Part shown: positions 1 through 9,262 of the stretch, in pieces
How positions within the stretch are numbered: position 1 is the first letter of the stretch
Layout of the letters: each line of letters opens with the position of its first letter
From: Sphingomonas hengshuiensis
GTDB lineage: Bacteria > Pseudomonadota > Alphaproteobacteria > Sphingomonadales > Sphingomonadaceae
DNA length: 64,000 nucleotides
Assembly: GCF_000935025.1 (NCBI RefSeq)
Contig: NZ_CP010836.1
Location: 62,001-126,000 of the forward strand
Direction: 5' to 3'
Notes under the pieces: model-generated
Seen by the model: the letters and a program-made list of their open reading frames with translations, nothing else
Told to the model about the DNA's origin: nothing
The model's database searches: none
Program-made: the position numbers and the translations under genes

Positions 1-73
1 TCAGCGGCAGCAGCGCGAGTGCGGCGAGGGGGCGGAGCTTCGACAGGCGAAGCGGTCGGAGGAAATCGGACAT
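1..73 (-). CDS. N-terminus of an exported protein, cut by the window edge
   Basis: An ATG at 71-73 on the minus strand opens a frame that runs off the left edge after 24 codons. The residues begin MSDFLRPLRLSKLRPLAALA: basic residues followed by a hydrophobic Ala/Leu stretch, which looks like a signal peptide. The gene is divergent from the MFS transporter at 227. The mature part lies outside the window, so no function can be given. The longer frame over 1-189 on this strand starts further upstream and in another register, and has no coding character. Confidence 0.5.
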   Translation of the reverse strand, partial: MSDFLRPLRLSKLRPLAALALLPL

Positions 74-110
74 AGGGCGCGCCTAGGCCCGCTTTGCTGC
101 ACCGCACATA

Positions 111-123
111 GGACATTTTGTCC
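111..123. promoter_or_regulatory. Palindrome in a divergent promoter region
   Basis: GGACATTTTGTCC is a perfect 5-bp inverted repeat around a 3-base centre. It lies between the minus-strand start at 73 and the plus-strand start at 227, where an operator shared by two divergent genes would be expected. No regulator gene is visible beside it, so the role is a guess from position and symmetry only. Confidence 0.25.
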
Positions 124-226
124 AATCCCTTGATGGCGATCAATGCCGCAGGGGGATTTGCGATGCCGCAGCGCGGCATGACGACTCACGCCGTTCGAAC
201 GGCCCCCGTTTCAGGAATGCGATCCG

Positions 227-1552
227 ATGCCCGCCGATACCGTCCCCACCACCCAGGCCGAAGACGATGCCCGCGCGCTGCACGACGACGGGCACAAAAT
301 CGCGCCGGGCGAGATCGCGATCGGCGTGGTGATCGGCCGCACGTCGGAGTTTTTCGACTTCTTCGTCTATGCCATCGCCTCGGTGCTGGTGTTCCCGAAG
401 CTGGTCTTCCCGTATCTCGATCCGCTTACCGGAACGCTGTGGTCGTTCGCGATCTTCGCGCTCGCCTTTGTCGCGCGCCCGGTGGGCACGCTGATCTTCA
501 CGGCCGTCGACCAGGCCTATGGACGCGGCGCCAAGCTCACCATTGCGCTGTTCCTGCTCGGCGGGTCGACGGCGGCGATTGCGTTCCTGCCCAGCTATGA
601 GTCGGTCGGCATCGCCTCGGCGCTGCTGCTCGCACTGTTGCGCATGGGGCAGGGCGTGGCGCTGGGCGGATCGTGGGACGGGCTCGCCTCGCTGCTCGCG
701 CTCAACGCGCCCGAGAACAAGCGCGGCTGGTATGCGATGATCCCGCAGCTCGGCGCGCCGTTGGGGCTGATCGTCGCCAGCCTGTTGTTCCTGTTCCTGA
801 TCGATTCGCTGCCCGCGGCGGATTTCCTCGCCTGGGGCTGGCGCTATCCGTTCTTCGTGGCGTTCGCGATCAACGTCGTCGCGCTGTTCGCGCGGCTGCG
901 CATCGTCGTGACGCCCGAATATGCACGGCTGTTCGAAAACCGCGCGCTCCAGCCAGCGCCGCTGAACGAGACGGTGCGGTCCGAATGGCGCGTGATCGCA
1001 GCCGGGGCGTTCGCACCGCTCGCCAGCTTCGCGATGTTCCACATGGTGACGGTGTTCCCGCTCTCCTGGGTGTTCCTGTTCACCGAGGACAGCCCGACGC
1101 GCTTCCTGGTGATCGAGGCCGTGGCGGCAGCGGTGGGCGTTGGGGCGATCATCGTGTCGGGCCTGCTCGCCGATCGGCTGGGCCGACGCACGGTGCTCGG
1201 CTTCACCGCGGCGGCGATCGCGGCGTTCAGCGGCTTCGCCCCGCAGTTGCTCGACGCGGGCGAGGTCGGCGAATCGGCATTCATGCTGCTCGGCTTCGTG
1301 CTGCTCGGGCTGTCGTTCGGCCAGGCATCGGGGGCGCTCTCGTCGAGCTTCTCGCAGCGGCATCGCTACACCGGCTCGGCGCTGACCTCGGACCTCGCCT
1401 GGCTGTTCGGCGCGGGCTTCGCGCCGCTGGCCGCGCTGTGGCTGTCGAGCAACTTCGGACTGCTCGCGGCGGGCGCCTATCTTCTGTCGGGCGCGATCGG
1501 CACCCTGGTCGCCCTGTGGCTGAACCGCGAACTGGGCAAGGCGATCGGGTAG
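227..1552 (+). CDS. MFS transporter, metabolite:H+ symporter-like
   Basis: 441 aa with about twelve hydrophobic segments. It belongs to the major facilitator superfamily, most like the metabolite:H+ symporter branch (ProP, KgtP, ShiA). Seen: a cytoplasmic N-terminus of about 30 residues, an acidic and aromatic first segment (SEFFDFFVYAIASVLVFP), the loop RMGQGVALGGSWDGLASLLA in the position of the family's RxxQGxxxGGE motif, and LADRLGRRTVLG after the central loop, matching the conserved DRxGRR loop. An AGGA lies about 20 bases before the chosen ATG. The substrate cannot be read from sequence; organic acids or osmolytes are typical of the branch. It stands alone, divergent from the gene at 73. 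Confidence 0.85.
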   Translation: MPADTVPTTQAEDDARALHDDGHKIAPGEIAIGVVIGRTSEFFDFFVYAIASVLVFPKLVFPYLDPLTGTLWSFAIFALAFVARPVGTLIFTAVDQAYGRGAKLTIALFLLGGSTAAIAFLPSYESVGIASALLLALLRMGQGVALGGSWDGLASLLALNAPENKRGWYAMIPQLGAPLGLIVASLLFLFLIDSLPAADFLAWGWRYPFFVAFAINVVALFARLRIVVTPEYARLFENRALQPAPLNETVRSEWRVIAAGAFAPLASFAMFHMVTVFPLSWVFLFTEDSPTRFLVIEAVAAAVGVGAIIVSGLLADRLGRRTVLGFTAAAIAAFSGFAPQLLDAGEVGESAFMLLGFVLLGLSFGQASGALSSSFSQRHRYTGSALTSDLAWLFGAGFAPLAALWLSSNFGLLAAGAYLLSGAIGTLVALWLNRELGKAIG

Positions 1553-1673
1553 CGCGGGGCGAGTCGACGATCAGGGGCCATTGCGACTAGCTGTCTGAGC
1601 CTGCGGGAGTTAGAATTATCAGCGCGCGCCTAAGAGCACTGCGATTCTACGAACGGCAGATCAGGAGTCTCCT

Positions 1674-4613
1674 TTGTCCGATCCAAATGGCAAGCTCGTC
1701 GGATGGTTTGGTTCGACAAAGCATGGTATTAGCGGATGGATAGCAAACACAGGAATGCCGGGCCTTCCGATCGAAGTTGAATTATACTTTCAAGGCGAAC
1801 TGGCGGGCAAGACGATAGCGCGCGAACCGCGTGAAAAGCTGGCCGAGCGGGGACTAGGCTCGGTACATCACGGCTTCTCCTTTCCGCTCCCCATCGGTGC
1901 GGCGAAGGTGGAAGAACAAGGTGTCGAACTCGTCGCGACGCAGTTCCCCGAGCTTCGATTCAAGCCTGGCAGCTTCCGGCAGGCGGTCGAAGCTTCAAAG
2001 GCGGTGAAACAGGAGCCGCTCGAGGCGGTCAACGATGCCGAGCACGCGCGGGATTCATCCGGGCCAGCGGCGGTGGATACCGCGGCGGTTGCGGAACTGA
2101 AGGAGCAAATCGAGAAGCTTGTTTCGCAGAATAAGCGGCTGCGACGCTTTCTCGATGCGCGCAAGGCGGAAGCGGAGGCACAGGAGGCCGGCGACCCACA
2201 TATGGCCCGGCTGATTTCGAACGGCACGGCCGCGGTGTCCCGCGCCGTGGCAAAGCTGTGGGGCGGGCATTCGGCAACTGGACGCAGCGAGTTGCTGGCT
2301 CTGGCCAACGGCAACTGGGTGGCGCCGCAAGTGCGCGCGACGGCTGCCTACGAATTGGCGCGCCTCAGTGCGGATGCGGGAAAACCCCACCATGCCTCCC
2401 GGCTGATGGCGCAGGCGCGTCGGGCCGATCGTTCGCTGATGCGGAGGCTTCGGCCCAGGCTTCTGGAAGCCGATCTCCTCTGCCGGATCGGGAATGCGGA
2501 AACGGCGCTTGCCCGGTTGGACAAATATGTCGCGGAAGACCCGACGAATCCCAATTTCCTCATCGGTCGCGGCAACGCCCGTTATGCGCTTGGCGACCGT
2601 CAGGGGCAATTATCCGACCTGAACCGGATGTTCGCCAATGGTGGACTGACCCCGATAGGGATCGCCGATGCGGACGAACCGTTCCTTTCGCTCCAGGCGA
2701 CTGCTGCAAGCCCGATCAACGATGGCCCGAAGGTCTCGGTGCTTATTTCGACATATAATGCCGCCGAGTATCTTCGGCTCGCGATCGGGAGCATCCAGAA
2801 TCAGACGTGGCGCAACCTTGAAATACTGGTCACCGACGATTGCAGTACCGACGATAGCCTGCGCATTCTCGCAGAGATCGCTGCGGAAGACCCCCGTGTT
2901 ACCGTGTTCGAGAATCCCGCCAACAAGGGCACGTACGCCAATCGCAATGCCATGTTTCAGGCATGTACCGGCGAATTCGTGACGTCACACGATGCGGACG
3001 ACTGGTCCCATCCGCAGATGATCGAGCACCAGGTTCGACATCTGGTCAACAACGAGTCTATCAAGATCAATACGACCATGGGTTGTCGTGTGACGCGCGA
3101 TCTTCGCTTCATGCTTCGCCTGCATTCCAATAACAGCGATTTCTGCATGAAGAATTATGCTGGCTTCATGATGCGCAAGCGCGACATCGGCGCGCTCGGC
3201 GGATGGGACGCGACGATGGCCGCCGCAGATTCCGAGTTCTTGCGGCGCGTTATCGAATTGTATGGCAAGGAAGCGGAGGGGGTCGTCAATCCAGATACGG
3301 TCTATTCTTCCTTCTTGCTTCACGAGAATTCTCTGACGCAGCAGGAAACGACCAACCTCAAGAGCCTCACTTTCGGCTCACGCAAGGAATATCGCCGTCA
3401 ATCCCAGTTGTGGTCGGAACTCCGGAGGAACGCGGCTGCGGACGAGGATCCGCTGCGCCCGTTTGCGATGCCGCCCCGCACCTCGCGTTCGGACCCCTTC
3501 CCGGCGCCGAACAGCCTGTTGCCCCCCGCGCTCAAGTCCGAGGTGCTCGCGTTCGACGTCCTGATAGTGTCCGAACTCAATCTCCCAGGCGGCACCCGGG
3601 GGTGCAACCTCAATTACATCAAGGCGCTGCGCAGCATCGGCCTGCGGGTTGCGTTGTTCGACTGGCCGCGCGCAGATCGGCGGCACGCAGCGGATATCGA
3701 CCGCACGTACCGGCTGCTCAAGCAGCAGGGGGATGTCGAGATCGTCACCTGGGAGGATTCGATCGCCGCCAAGCGCGTGATCGTTCACGATCCGGCTATC
3801 GCGGTCCATATGCTGGACCGCTTCCCCAAAGTGCAAGGCGAACGGGTGGCGCTCCTCGTGAACCAGCTTCCTTTCGAAACCATAGAACGAGAGGCATCTC
3901 TCTACGATCCCCAGTCGGTCGATCGCTCGCTAAGGAGGCTCTTCAACGTCAGCGAGATCGAGTGGATCGCGACTTCGCCGCTGACCAGGCGCTATCTCGC
4001 CGAATATGCCGACGTCGTGAAGCTTTCCCCGGAGATCTGGTTTCCGCCCTATGCCCGCGAGGCGGATTTCGCGCCGCTCCCGACCGCGGCGCGACTGCAC
4101 CGCATCCGAAGCGGGGCCCCCTCCTTCGCGCGGCACACGCGCGATCACTGGACGAAATGGCCCTCGTTACGCCAGCAGGCGCGCAGTCTTTACATGGCCG
4201 ATGCGAACCTGAATTTCTCGGTTCTGGGCGGCGACCGCACGATTTCCGGGGTTCTGGGCGAGCTCCCGAGCGCATGGCGCATGTTCGCCAATGACTCGAT
4301 CCCGACCGACGATCTTCTGCGTTCGGCGGACATTTATCTCAACTTCAATAACGAAGTGTACATCGAAGAGTTCGGCCGCAACATGATGGAGGCCATGGCG
4401 CATGGGGTTCCCGTGATCGGCGACGCGGTGTTCACCGAAAACTTCGGCGACGCGATCCTCTTCCCGGAGGATGGGAGTGTGGAGAAGGTTGTCGCGCGCC
4501 TTTGCGACGATCGTTCGGTATATGAAGCCCAGGCTGAGCGCGGACTTGCATTTGTGCGAGATCATTGCTCGATGGAGGCGGTTCAAGCAAGGTTGCTGCA
4601 GTTCATCGCCTAG
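1674..4613 (+). CDS. Large bifunctional glycosyltransferase (GT2 + GT-B)
   Basis: 979 aa, TTG start with AGGAG eight bases upstream. Residues 1-105 form a small beta-rich domain with the pattern G-W...VE...G...HGFSFPLP, which I recall from the N-termini of alphaproteobacterial polysaccharide enzymes. A short coiled coil (about 139-172) and a TPR-like helical stretch (about 200-340) follow. A GT2 domain spans about 353-600 (KVSVLISTYNAAEYL, then VTDDCSTDDS, then HDADDWSHPQ as the DxD region). A GT-B/GT4-like domain spans about 627-979, starting FDVLIVSELNLPGG and ending in EEFGRNMMEAMAHGVPV, the usual nucleotide-sugar E-x7-E region. It probably builds a surface glycan; donor and acceptor are unknown. 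It is a paralogue of the gene at 9263. Confidence 0.85.
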   Translation: MSDPNGKLVGWFGSTKHGISGWIANTGMPGLPIEVELYFQGELAGKTIAREPREKLAERGLGSVHHGFSFPLPIGAAKVEEQGVELVATQFPELRFKPGSFRQAVEASKAVKQEPLEAVNDAEHARDSSGPAAVDTAAVAELKEQIEKLVSQNKRLRRFLDARKAEAEAQEAGDPHMARLISNGTAAVSRAVAKLWGGHSATGRSELLALANGNWVAPQVRATAAYELARLSADAGKPHHASRLMAQARRADRSLMRRLRPRLLEADLLCRIGNAETALARLDKYVAEDPTNPNFLIGRGNARYALGDRQGQLSDLNRMFANGGLTPIGIADADEPFLSLQATAASPINDGPKVSVLISTYNAAEYLRLAIGSIQNQTWRNLEILVTDDCSTDDSLRILAEIAAEDPRVTVFENPANKGTYANRNAMFQACTGEFVTSHDADDWSHPQMIEHQVRHLVNNESIKINTTMGCRVTRDLRFMLRLHSNNSDFCMKNYAGFMMRKRDIGALGGWDATMAAADSEFLRRVIELYGKEAEGVVNPDTVYSSFLLHENSLTQQETTNLKSLTFGSRKEYRRQSQLWSELRRNAAADEDPLRPFAMPPRTSRSDPFPAPNSLLPPALKSEVLAFDVLIVSELNLPGGTRGCNLNYIKALRSIGLRVALFDWPRADRRHAADIDRTYRLLKQQGDVEIVTWEDSIAAKRVIVHDPAIAVHMLDRFPKVQGERVALLVNQLPFETIEREASLYDPQSVDRSLRRLFNVSEIEWIATSPLTRRYLAEYADVVKLSPEIWFPPYAREADFAPLPTAARLHRIRSGAPSFARHTRDHWTKWPSLRQQARSLYMADANLNFSVLGGDRTISGVLGELPSAWRMFANDSIPTDDLLRSADIYLNFNNEVYIEEFGRNMMEAMAHGVPVIGDAVFTENFGDAILFPEDGSVEKVVARLCDDRSVYEAQAERGLAFVRDHCSMEAVQARLLQFIA

Positions 4614-4807
4614 CGGCTCGCCTCAATGTGCCCGCTATATTCTCCGCGGACAGCGACCAGGGTTTCTTGAAGGCAGTCAAGGCAGCGGTGAAGGCCGAAA
4701 AATCTTCGTACCAGAAATTGGGCTCGCATACGTGACGAGTCCGAATGCGTGCGATGGCCCAAATATGCCACATCGATTGGCAAGTTATTACACCAAGTCC
4801 CACTGAT
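4614..4807. other. Short gap with a possible 35-codon relic
   Basis: About 190 bases between the glycosyltransferase stop and the IS630 debris. A frame from GTG at 4628 to TGA at 4735 reads as a lysine-rich helical peptide (FLKAVKAAVKAEKSSYQK). It has no convincing ribosome site. It could be the tail of a lost gene rather than a live one. Confidence 0.2.
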
Positions 4808-4809
4808 GG

Positions 4810-5881
4810 TCACCCATGCGCCCATGCTCTCGTGCCGATGGACATGATGCGCCATGGCTGCTCGACGAGACGGTTCCATGCGAAGCAGCAGTGGTCGAGG
4901 ATGTCGGCATAGGACTTGAATATCCGGTTGGAGAGCGAGTTTTCGCGCATGAACTGCCAGATATTCTCAACGGGGCTGAGCTCGGGGCATTTCGACGGCA
5001 GCGGCAGCAAGGTGATGTTGGCCGGGGGGTGAGAGCGCCGGAACCATGCCATTCCGCCTGGTCGAGCAGCAGGATGGCGTGCGCGCCCGGCGCGACGGCG
5101 GCGGAGATTTCGGCCAGATGCAAGTTCATGCCCTGGGTGTTGCATCGTGGCAGTACGAGCGCAGCGCCCTTACCCTCGGCCGGGCAGATCGCTCCGTAGA
5201 TATAGGCGGATGCCGTGCGTTGGTCCTTCGGCGCCGAAGGTCGGGTTCCGCGACGCGCCCAGCGACGGGTGATCCCGTCTTGCGGGGGAATGATCCCCCG
5301 GATCATTCCCTGTTCCGCGCGATCTGGCCGATCCGCGCCTCGTCTTGCCACCAAAGCTCTATCGGTGTGCCGCGCGGGAGCGTTGCCCGGATCGCTGCCA
5401 CTTGGGCGGGGAAGTTTTTCAAACGTCGCAATGGCGTCATCCTCCTGCGCATGATGACGCGGGCGTGCCGACAGCTTGCGGTACCCCATGGCGCGCAACT
5501 CCCGGCTCAATGTCTGCTTGCTGATGCTGATGGCGAACGCGTCCCACACCCACTGCCAGATCGATCAGCCGCCAGCGTACGACACCGTGCGATGCCGGGA
5601 TCGGGCCACTCTCGCGATCTGCACCAAGGCGCGACGTTGCGCGTCGTCGAGCAGTGGCACGCCGCCAGGCGGCACCGCGTCGATCAGCCCGTCAGGCCCG
5701 GCGGCGTTGAACCGCAATACCCGATCGCGACCCGTCTGAAGCCCACCCCGCCGACGCGCGCCGCCTCGCTCCGTGTCCCGCACTCGTAAATCGACGCCAG
5801 CGCCCGCATCTTGGCCGCTGCGAATCCGATCGAAGCGCCACCGCCGATGCCATCGCCAACCTCCCTCAGGCCCGCGATCAT
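4810..5881 (-). pseudogene. IS630-family transposase, frameshifted
   Basis: Pieces of one IS630-type DDE transposase lie in several minus-strand frames. From the N-terminus: ALASIYECGTRSEAARVGG (helix-turn-helix), RFNAAGPDGLID and LLDDAQRRALVQIA, then HGVVRWRLIDL in a third frame, then ISISKQTLSRELRAMGYRKL and SARPRHHAQ, then GAICPAEGKGAALVLP and MNLHLAEISAAVAPGAHAIL with LLDQAEWH (second Asp). Last, in another frame, comes CPELSPVENIWQFMREN (catalytic Glu), ending WAHG-stop at 4810. At least four frame changes are needed, and the usual Gly after LLDQA is Glu. The copy is dead. Exact element ends and the TA duplication were not located. Confidence 0.8.
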
Positions 5882-5925
5882 TGAATCGGAGGTCTGGCCG
5901 TTTGGGAATCTGGAGGGTTCTGTGA

Positions 5926-6331
5926 GGTTGCGCGGCGCTGCACGCCGGGCTTGGCGCGTGCGCGACCTCATTGAAGCCGGATTGAGCGAACCCGCTGACG
6001 CGGCCACGCGCTATGGGATTAGTGTCGCGACGCCGGTTCCTGGCGACTGGCTTCGGGCGACGCGGAGCGCTCGCGTCGGTGGCGGCGACGCCAAACCACC
6101 GGTGTTAGCCGGGGAGATCGATGCACGGATCGGCTTTTTGGGTTGGATTGCGAGATCGACGCCGGCTCGGCGGACATGTCGGCAAGATATTGGACACGGG
6201 GCATCATTACGTCGGTCGACGCTGATGTCGCGACGCCGTCAGGATCGATGTTCGGATCGAAGCGTGTGCTCACGACGTATCAGGCGGCGGCCGAGGTGGC
6301 CGGGTCCGCCATCGCGGCAGCGTGGCGGTGA
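5926..6331 (+). pseudogene. Second IS630-family remnant, opposite strand
   Basis: On the plus strand a decayed N-terminal region of a different IS630-type transposase is readable: VRDLIEAGLSEPADAATRYG followed by ISVAT, then DWLRATRSARVGGGDAKPPV (helix-turn-helix and linker), then in a neighbouring frame a degenerate EIDAGSADMSARYW and YQAAAEVAGSAIAAAWR. The match to the family is by eye and weak toward the 3' end. No catalytic region is left. It lies between the minus-strand IS630 relic and the IS91 relic. Confidence 0.5.
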
Positions 6332-7329
6332 TGCGTAAAATGCCGCGACAGCAGGGACAGACGGTTGGGTCAAAACGTGGGAGCGACCTGGTGACTTCGC
6401 TGGCTGCCGCGGTCGAAGGCGACTTCATCGCCGCCAGAAGCTGCCGGATGATCGCCGGGCGCGTTGCGGCGGCGGTAATCGCGCCAGCGGAAGGTCACGC
6501 TGGCCTCATCGGCGCTGACCAGGCGGCTGTTGGCGATGGCGACCCGGTGGGTATAGCGGCCGAGATAGGCGAGGACATGTACGGGCGAGCCGAACGGCGG
6601 CTTGGCATAGACGACCCAGTTCTTGCGACGAAGCCGCCGGATCGCCGCGGTGAAGCCATCGTCATCCCCAAGCTCGGTCAACGTACCGGAAAAGCGCAGT
6701 TGGCCGACCGCGTGGGCCGCGTGAAGCCGCTCGAGGAACAGCCGCCGGAACAGGCGGGAGAGGACATGGATGGGCAGGAAGAAACGGGGCCGGCAGTCGA
6801 GCCAGCGCCCATCGGCAGAAAGCGCTCCGCCGGGGACGAGGCAATGGATGTGGGGATGATGGGTTAGCGCCTGGCCCCAGGTGTGAAGAATGGCGAGGAA
6901 GCCGATCGCGCCGCCGAGGTGCCTGGGATCGGCGGCAATGATCTTGAGCGTCGCGGCGACCGCGTCGAACAGGATCGCATAGACGACCGCCTTGTTGTGG
7001 AAGGCGATCTCGGCGACTTCGGCCGGCACCGTGAACACGACGTGGAAGTAAGGTACCGGCAGCAGATCGGCCTGGCGGTCGGCGAGCCACCGCTCGCGCG
7101 TCGCGCTCTGGCACTTGGGGCAATGCCGGTTGCGACAGGAGTTGTAAGCGACACGGGCATGCGCGCAGTCTTCACAAGCCTCGAGATGCCTCCCGAGCGC
7201 TGCTGTCCGGCAGAGCTCGATCGCGGACATGACGCGGCGGTCCACGCGGCCGAGATGACCGTCGTGAGCATGACGATAAGCGGGACCATAGCGGCGGAAG
7301 ATATCCGCCACCTCCAGATCGGAACGCAA
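6310..7329 (-). pseudogene. IS91-family (HUH) transposase, damaged 3' end
   Basis: The open part (7329 to 6370, TTG start, 319 codons) is clearly an IS91-type rolling-circle transposase: LEVADIFRRYG start, a cysteine zinc-binding region (CEDC, then CRNRHCPKC), the HUH motif in HHPHIHCLVPGGA, and the tyrosine region AYLGRYTHRVAIANSRL. After FRWRDYR the normal C-terminal section is missing and the frame ends in unrelated residues. Just past the stop, near 6345-6360, the family's C-terminal CPCC tail is still readable in another frame (VCPCCRGILRIT). This implies an internal deletion plus a frameshift. It follows the recombinase gene closely, as in related two-gene IS91 units. Confidence 0.8.
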
Positions 7330-7338
7330 CGGACCGGC

Positions 7339-8207
7339 TCAGGCGGGCGGCACCAACTCCAGCGTCAGGCGATCGAAGGGGCTCTGCGTCCCCACGATCG
7401 TGCTTGTTGCCGCATGCGTGTAGCGCGCGGTCGTCGACAGACTGTTGTGCCCCAGAGCACCTGGATGATCCGGATATCGACGCGGCCTTCGAGCAGATGG
7501 GTCGCAAAACTGTGGCGTAGCGTGTGCACGCTCACCCGCTTGACCAGGCCCGCCGCCTTGGTCGCGGAACGGCAGGCCGAGTGAAGGACCTGCACGTCGA
7601 TCGGCTTGTCGCCGCGCCCGGGAAACAGCCAGCCCTCCGGGCGGGCCAGTCGCCAATAGGTCCGCAAGATCTCGAGCAGCTGCGGCGACAGCATGATCGT
7701 GCGATCCTTGGCGCCCTTGCCATGGCGGACCTGGATCAGCATCCGGTCGCTATCGATATCCGCCACCTTGAGGCTCACCGCCTCCGAGGCGCGCAATCCA
7801 GCAGCATAAGCGGTCGTCAGCGCGGTGCGCGCCTTCAGCGACGGCACCGCTTCCAGGAAGCGCACCACCTCGTCGGCGCTCAGGATATCGGGCAACTTGC
7901 GCGGCGTGCGCGCATAGACGATCCGCTCCGGGATCTCCGCCCGGTCGAGTGTCACGCCGTAGAAGAAGCGTAGCGCGCAGACTGCCTGGTTCAGCGCCGG
8001 CCAGGAAATGCCCTGCGACACCAGATAGACTTGGAAGGCGCGGACATCCTCCAGCCCCAGCCGATCCGGCGACCGGCCGAAATAACGGCTGAACTTCGTT
8101 ACCGCATGAAGATAGGATCGTTGTGTCGCGGGCGACAGGTTGCGCAAGCTCATGTCGTCGATCATGCGACGACGCAGCGGGCTCGCCGCTGCCGGGGCTT
8201 CAGCCAT
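7339..8207 (-). pseudogene. Tyrosine recombinase of an IS91-type unit, one-base deletion
   Basis: A phage-integrase/XerC-like recombinase: SAM-like N-terminal domain (SPATQRSYLHAVTKFSRYFG), first catalytic Arg in AAGLRASEAVSL, then HTLRHSFATHLLEGRVDIRI with His and Arg. After RIIQVL the frame turns to nonsense. The next frame continues correctly as GHNSLSTTARYTHA, carrying the last His and the catalytic Tyr, to the end at 7339 (SPFDRLTLELVPPA). The minus strand reads GTGCTCTGGGGCAC near 7448-7460, where GTGCTGCTGGGGCAC is expected: one G has been lost. The protein as encoded lacks the nucleophilic Tyr, so it is inactive. Confidence 0.8.
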
Positions 8208-9262
8208 GGGATGGTCTTCTGGTCACGGGTTGGTATCAGCAACCAAACCTTCCCATCAGGAGGCCATGCAGGCCAAACACTCACGCCAATCCCCCGTCAG
8301 CGGGTTCGTTCAATCCCCTATGAGTCCAGCCTCACGGGATTTGGTATAAGGCTTCGCTATTAAGTATAGGCAACATCTTTTCCTTCCACCCTCCACTGTC
8401 AAACCGAACGTTTCGCGGGGCGTCGCGCGCGCCAAGGGATTTTTGGATGCCCTGAAAGCCATTCTGACGCAAGGCTCACAGCGGATCGTGGTTTTACGGC
8501 CCTGCAGTTCGCTCCAACTCGCGCGGGCGCGTGGCGAAATTTGCGCCGCAGCGCATTTCCAAACAGCGTCTTGGCCGCGCAGTCTCTTGCCATTTCGTCC
8601 AGAATTCCGGCGCCACCGCATTGCCTACATCCGCCAAAGTGGGTATCAGCGAAGAGGCGCACCATGTTTCAGGCAAGGGCAGCACAAGGAGTCGGGGTCG
8701 CCATACGCATGCTGGCGTTCATAGCAGATTGACCGGACTTCGCGGTCCGAGACGTCTTATTGTACCTCCCGGCCATTTTAGTTTGGTTGACAAGGAGATT
8801 GCCGCCAACATGAAGGTTGTGTTTTTCCATCCCGCTAAAATGCCCACGACACTGGCAGGAAATACAACGCATAGACGTTCCAATATCGCTAACGCATGCC
8901 TCGATCGGGCAGCAGGGTTTCGCGAGATTTTCTCGTGATTGTCTGCGGTCAGGTGTGGCCCGGGATGTCCGTTGCGCGGTACTTGGCCGCAATCGCTCCG
9001 GATTTTACAAGGAGGCGCCATCCGCTTCGATTTTCGCAAGCGCTCCTGCGCCCGATGAATTGAAGCAATAGCATGCATCCTCTTTCCGCAGTGCCCGGGC
9101 CGTTGACGCGCTCTACCTGCAAACCGTCCATTCGTTGCTAATTTGCTTGCTAGGTCGTGCAACTCCGTCGAGCCAGTCGGCCCGCGTAAGGTCCACGGGT
9201 GGCTGCGCTCTCAAGTAATTCTATGTTTGCTATCGACGGGTAAATTTGGGGGGAAGGATTGA
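8208..9262. other. Gene-poor stretch of about 1 kb
   Basis: No convincing gene in either strand. The left part should contain the outer end of the IS91/recombinase unit, but I could not place its boundary. The right part must hold the promoter of the large glycosyltransferase at 9263; a strong ribosome site (GGAAGG, 9252-9257) lies five bases before that ATG. Frames of 60-147 codons over 8310-9162 have arginine- and cysteine-rich, non-protein-like content and are taken as chance. Confidence 0.5.

Noticed and set aside
140..1363. 407-codon minus-strand frame opposite the MFS gene
   Set aside because: Arg/Glu/Gln-rich shadow of the transporter on the other strand.
8310..9162. Frames of 60-147 codons in the 1-kb gap
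   Set aside because: No ribosome sites, no recognisable motifs, and Arg/Cys-rich composition in all of them.
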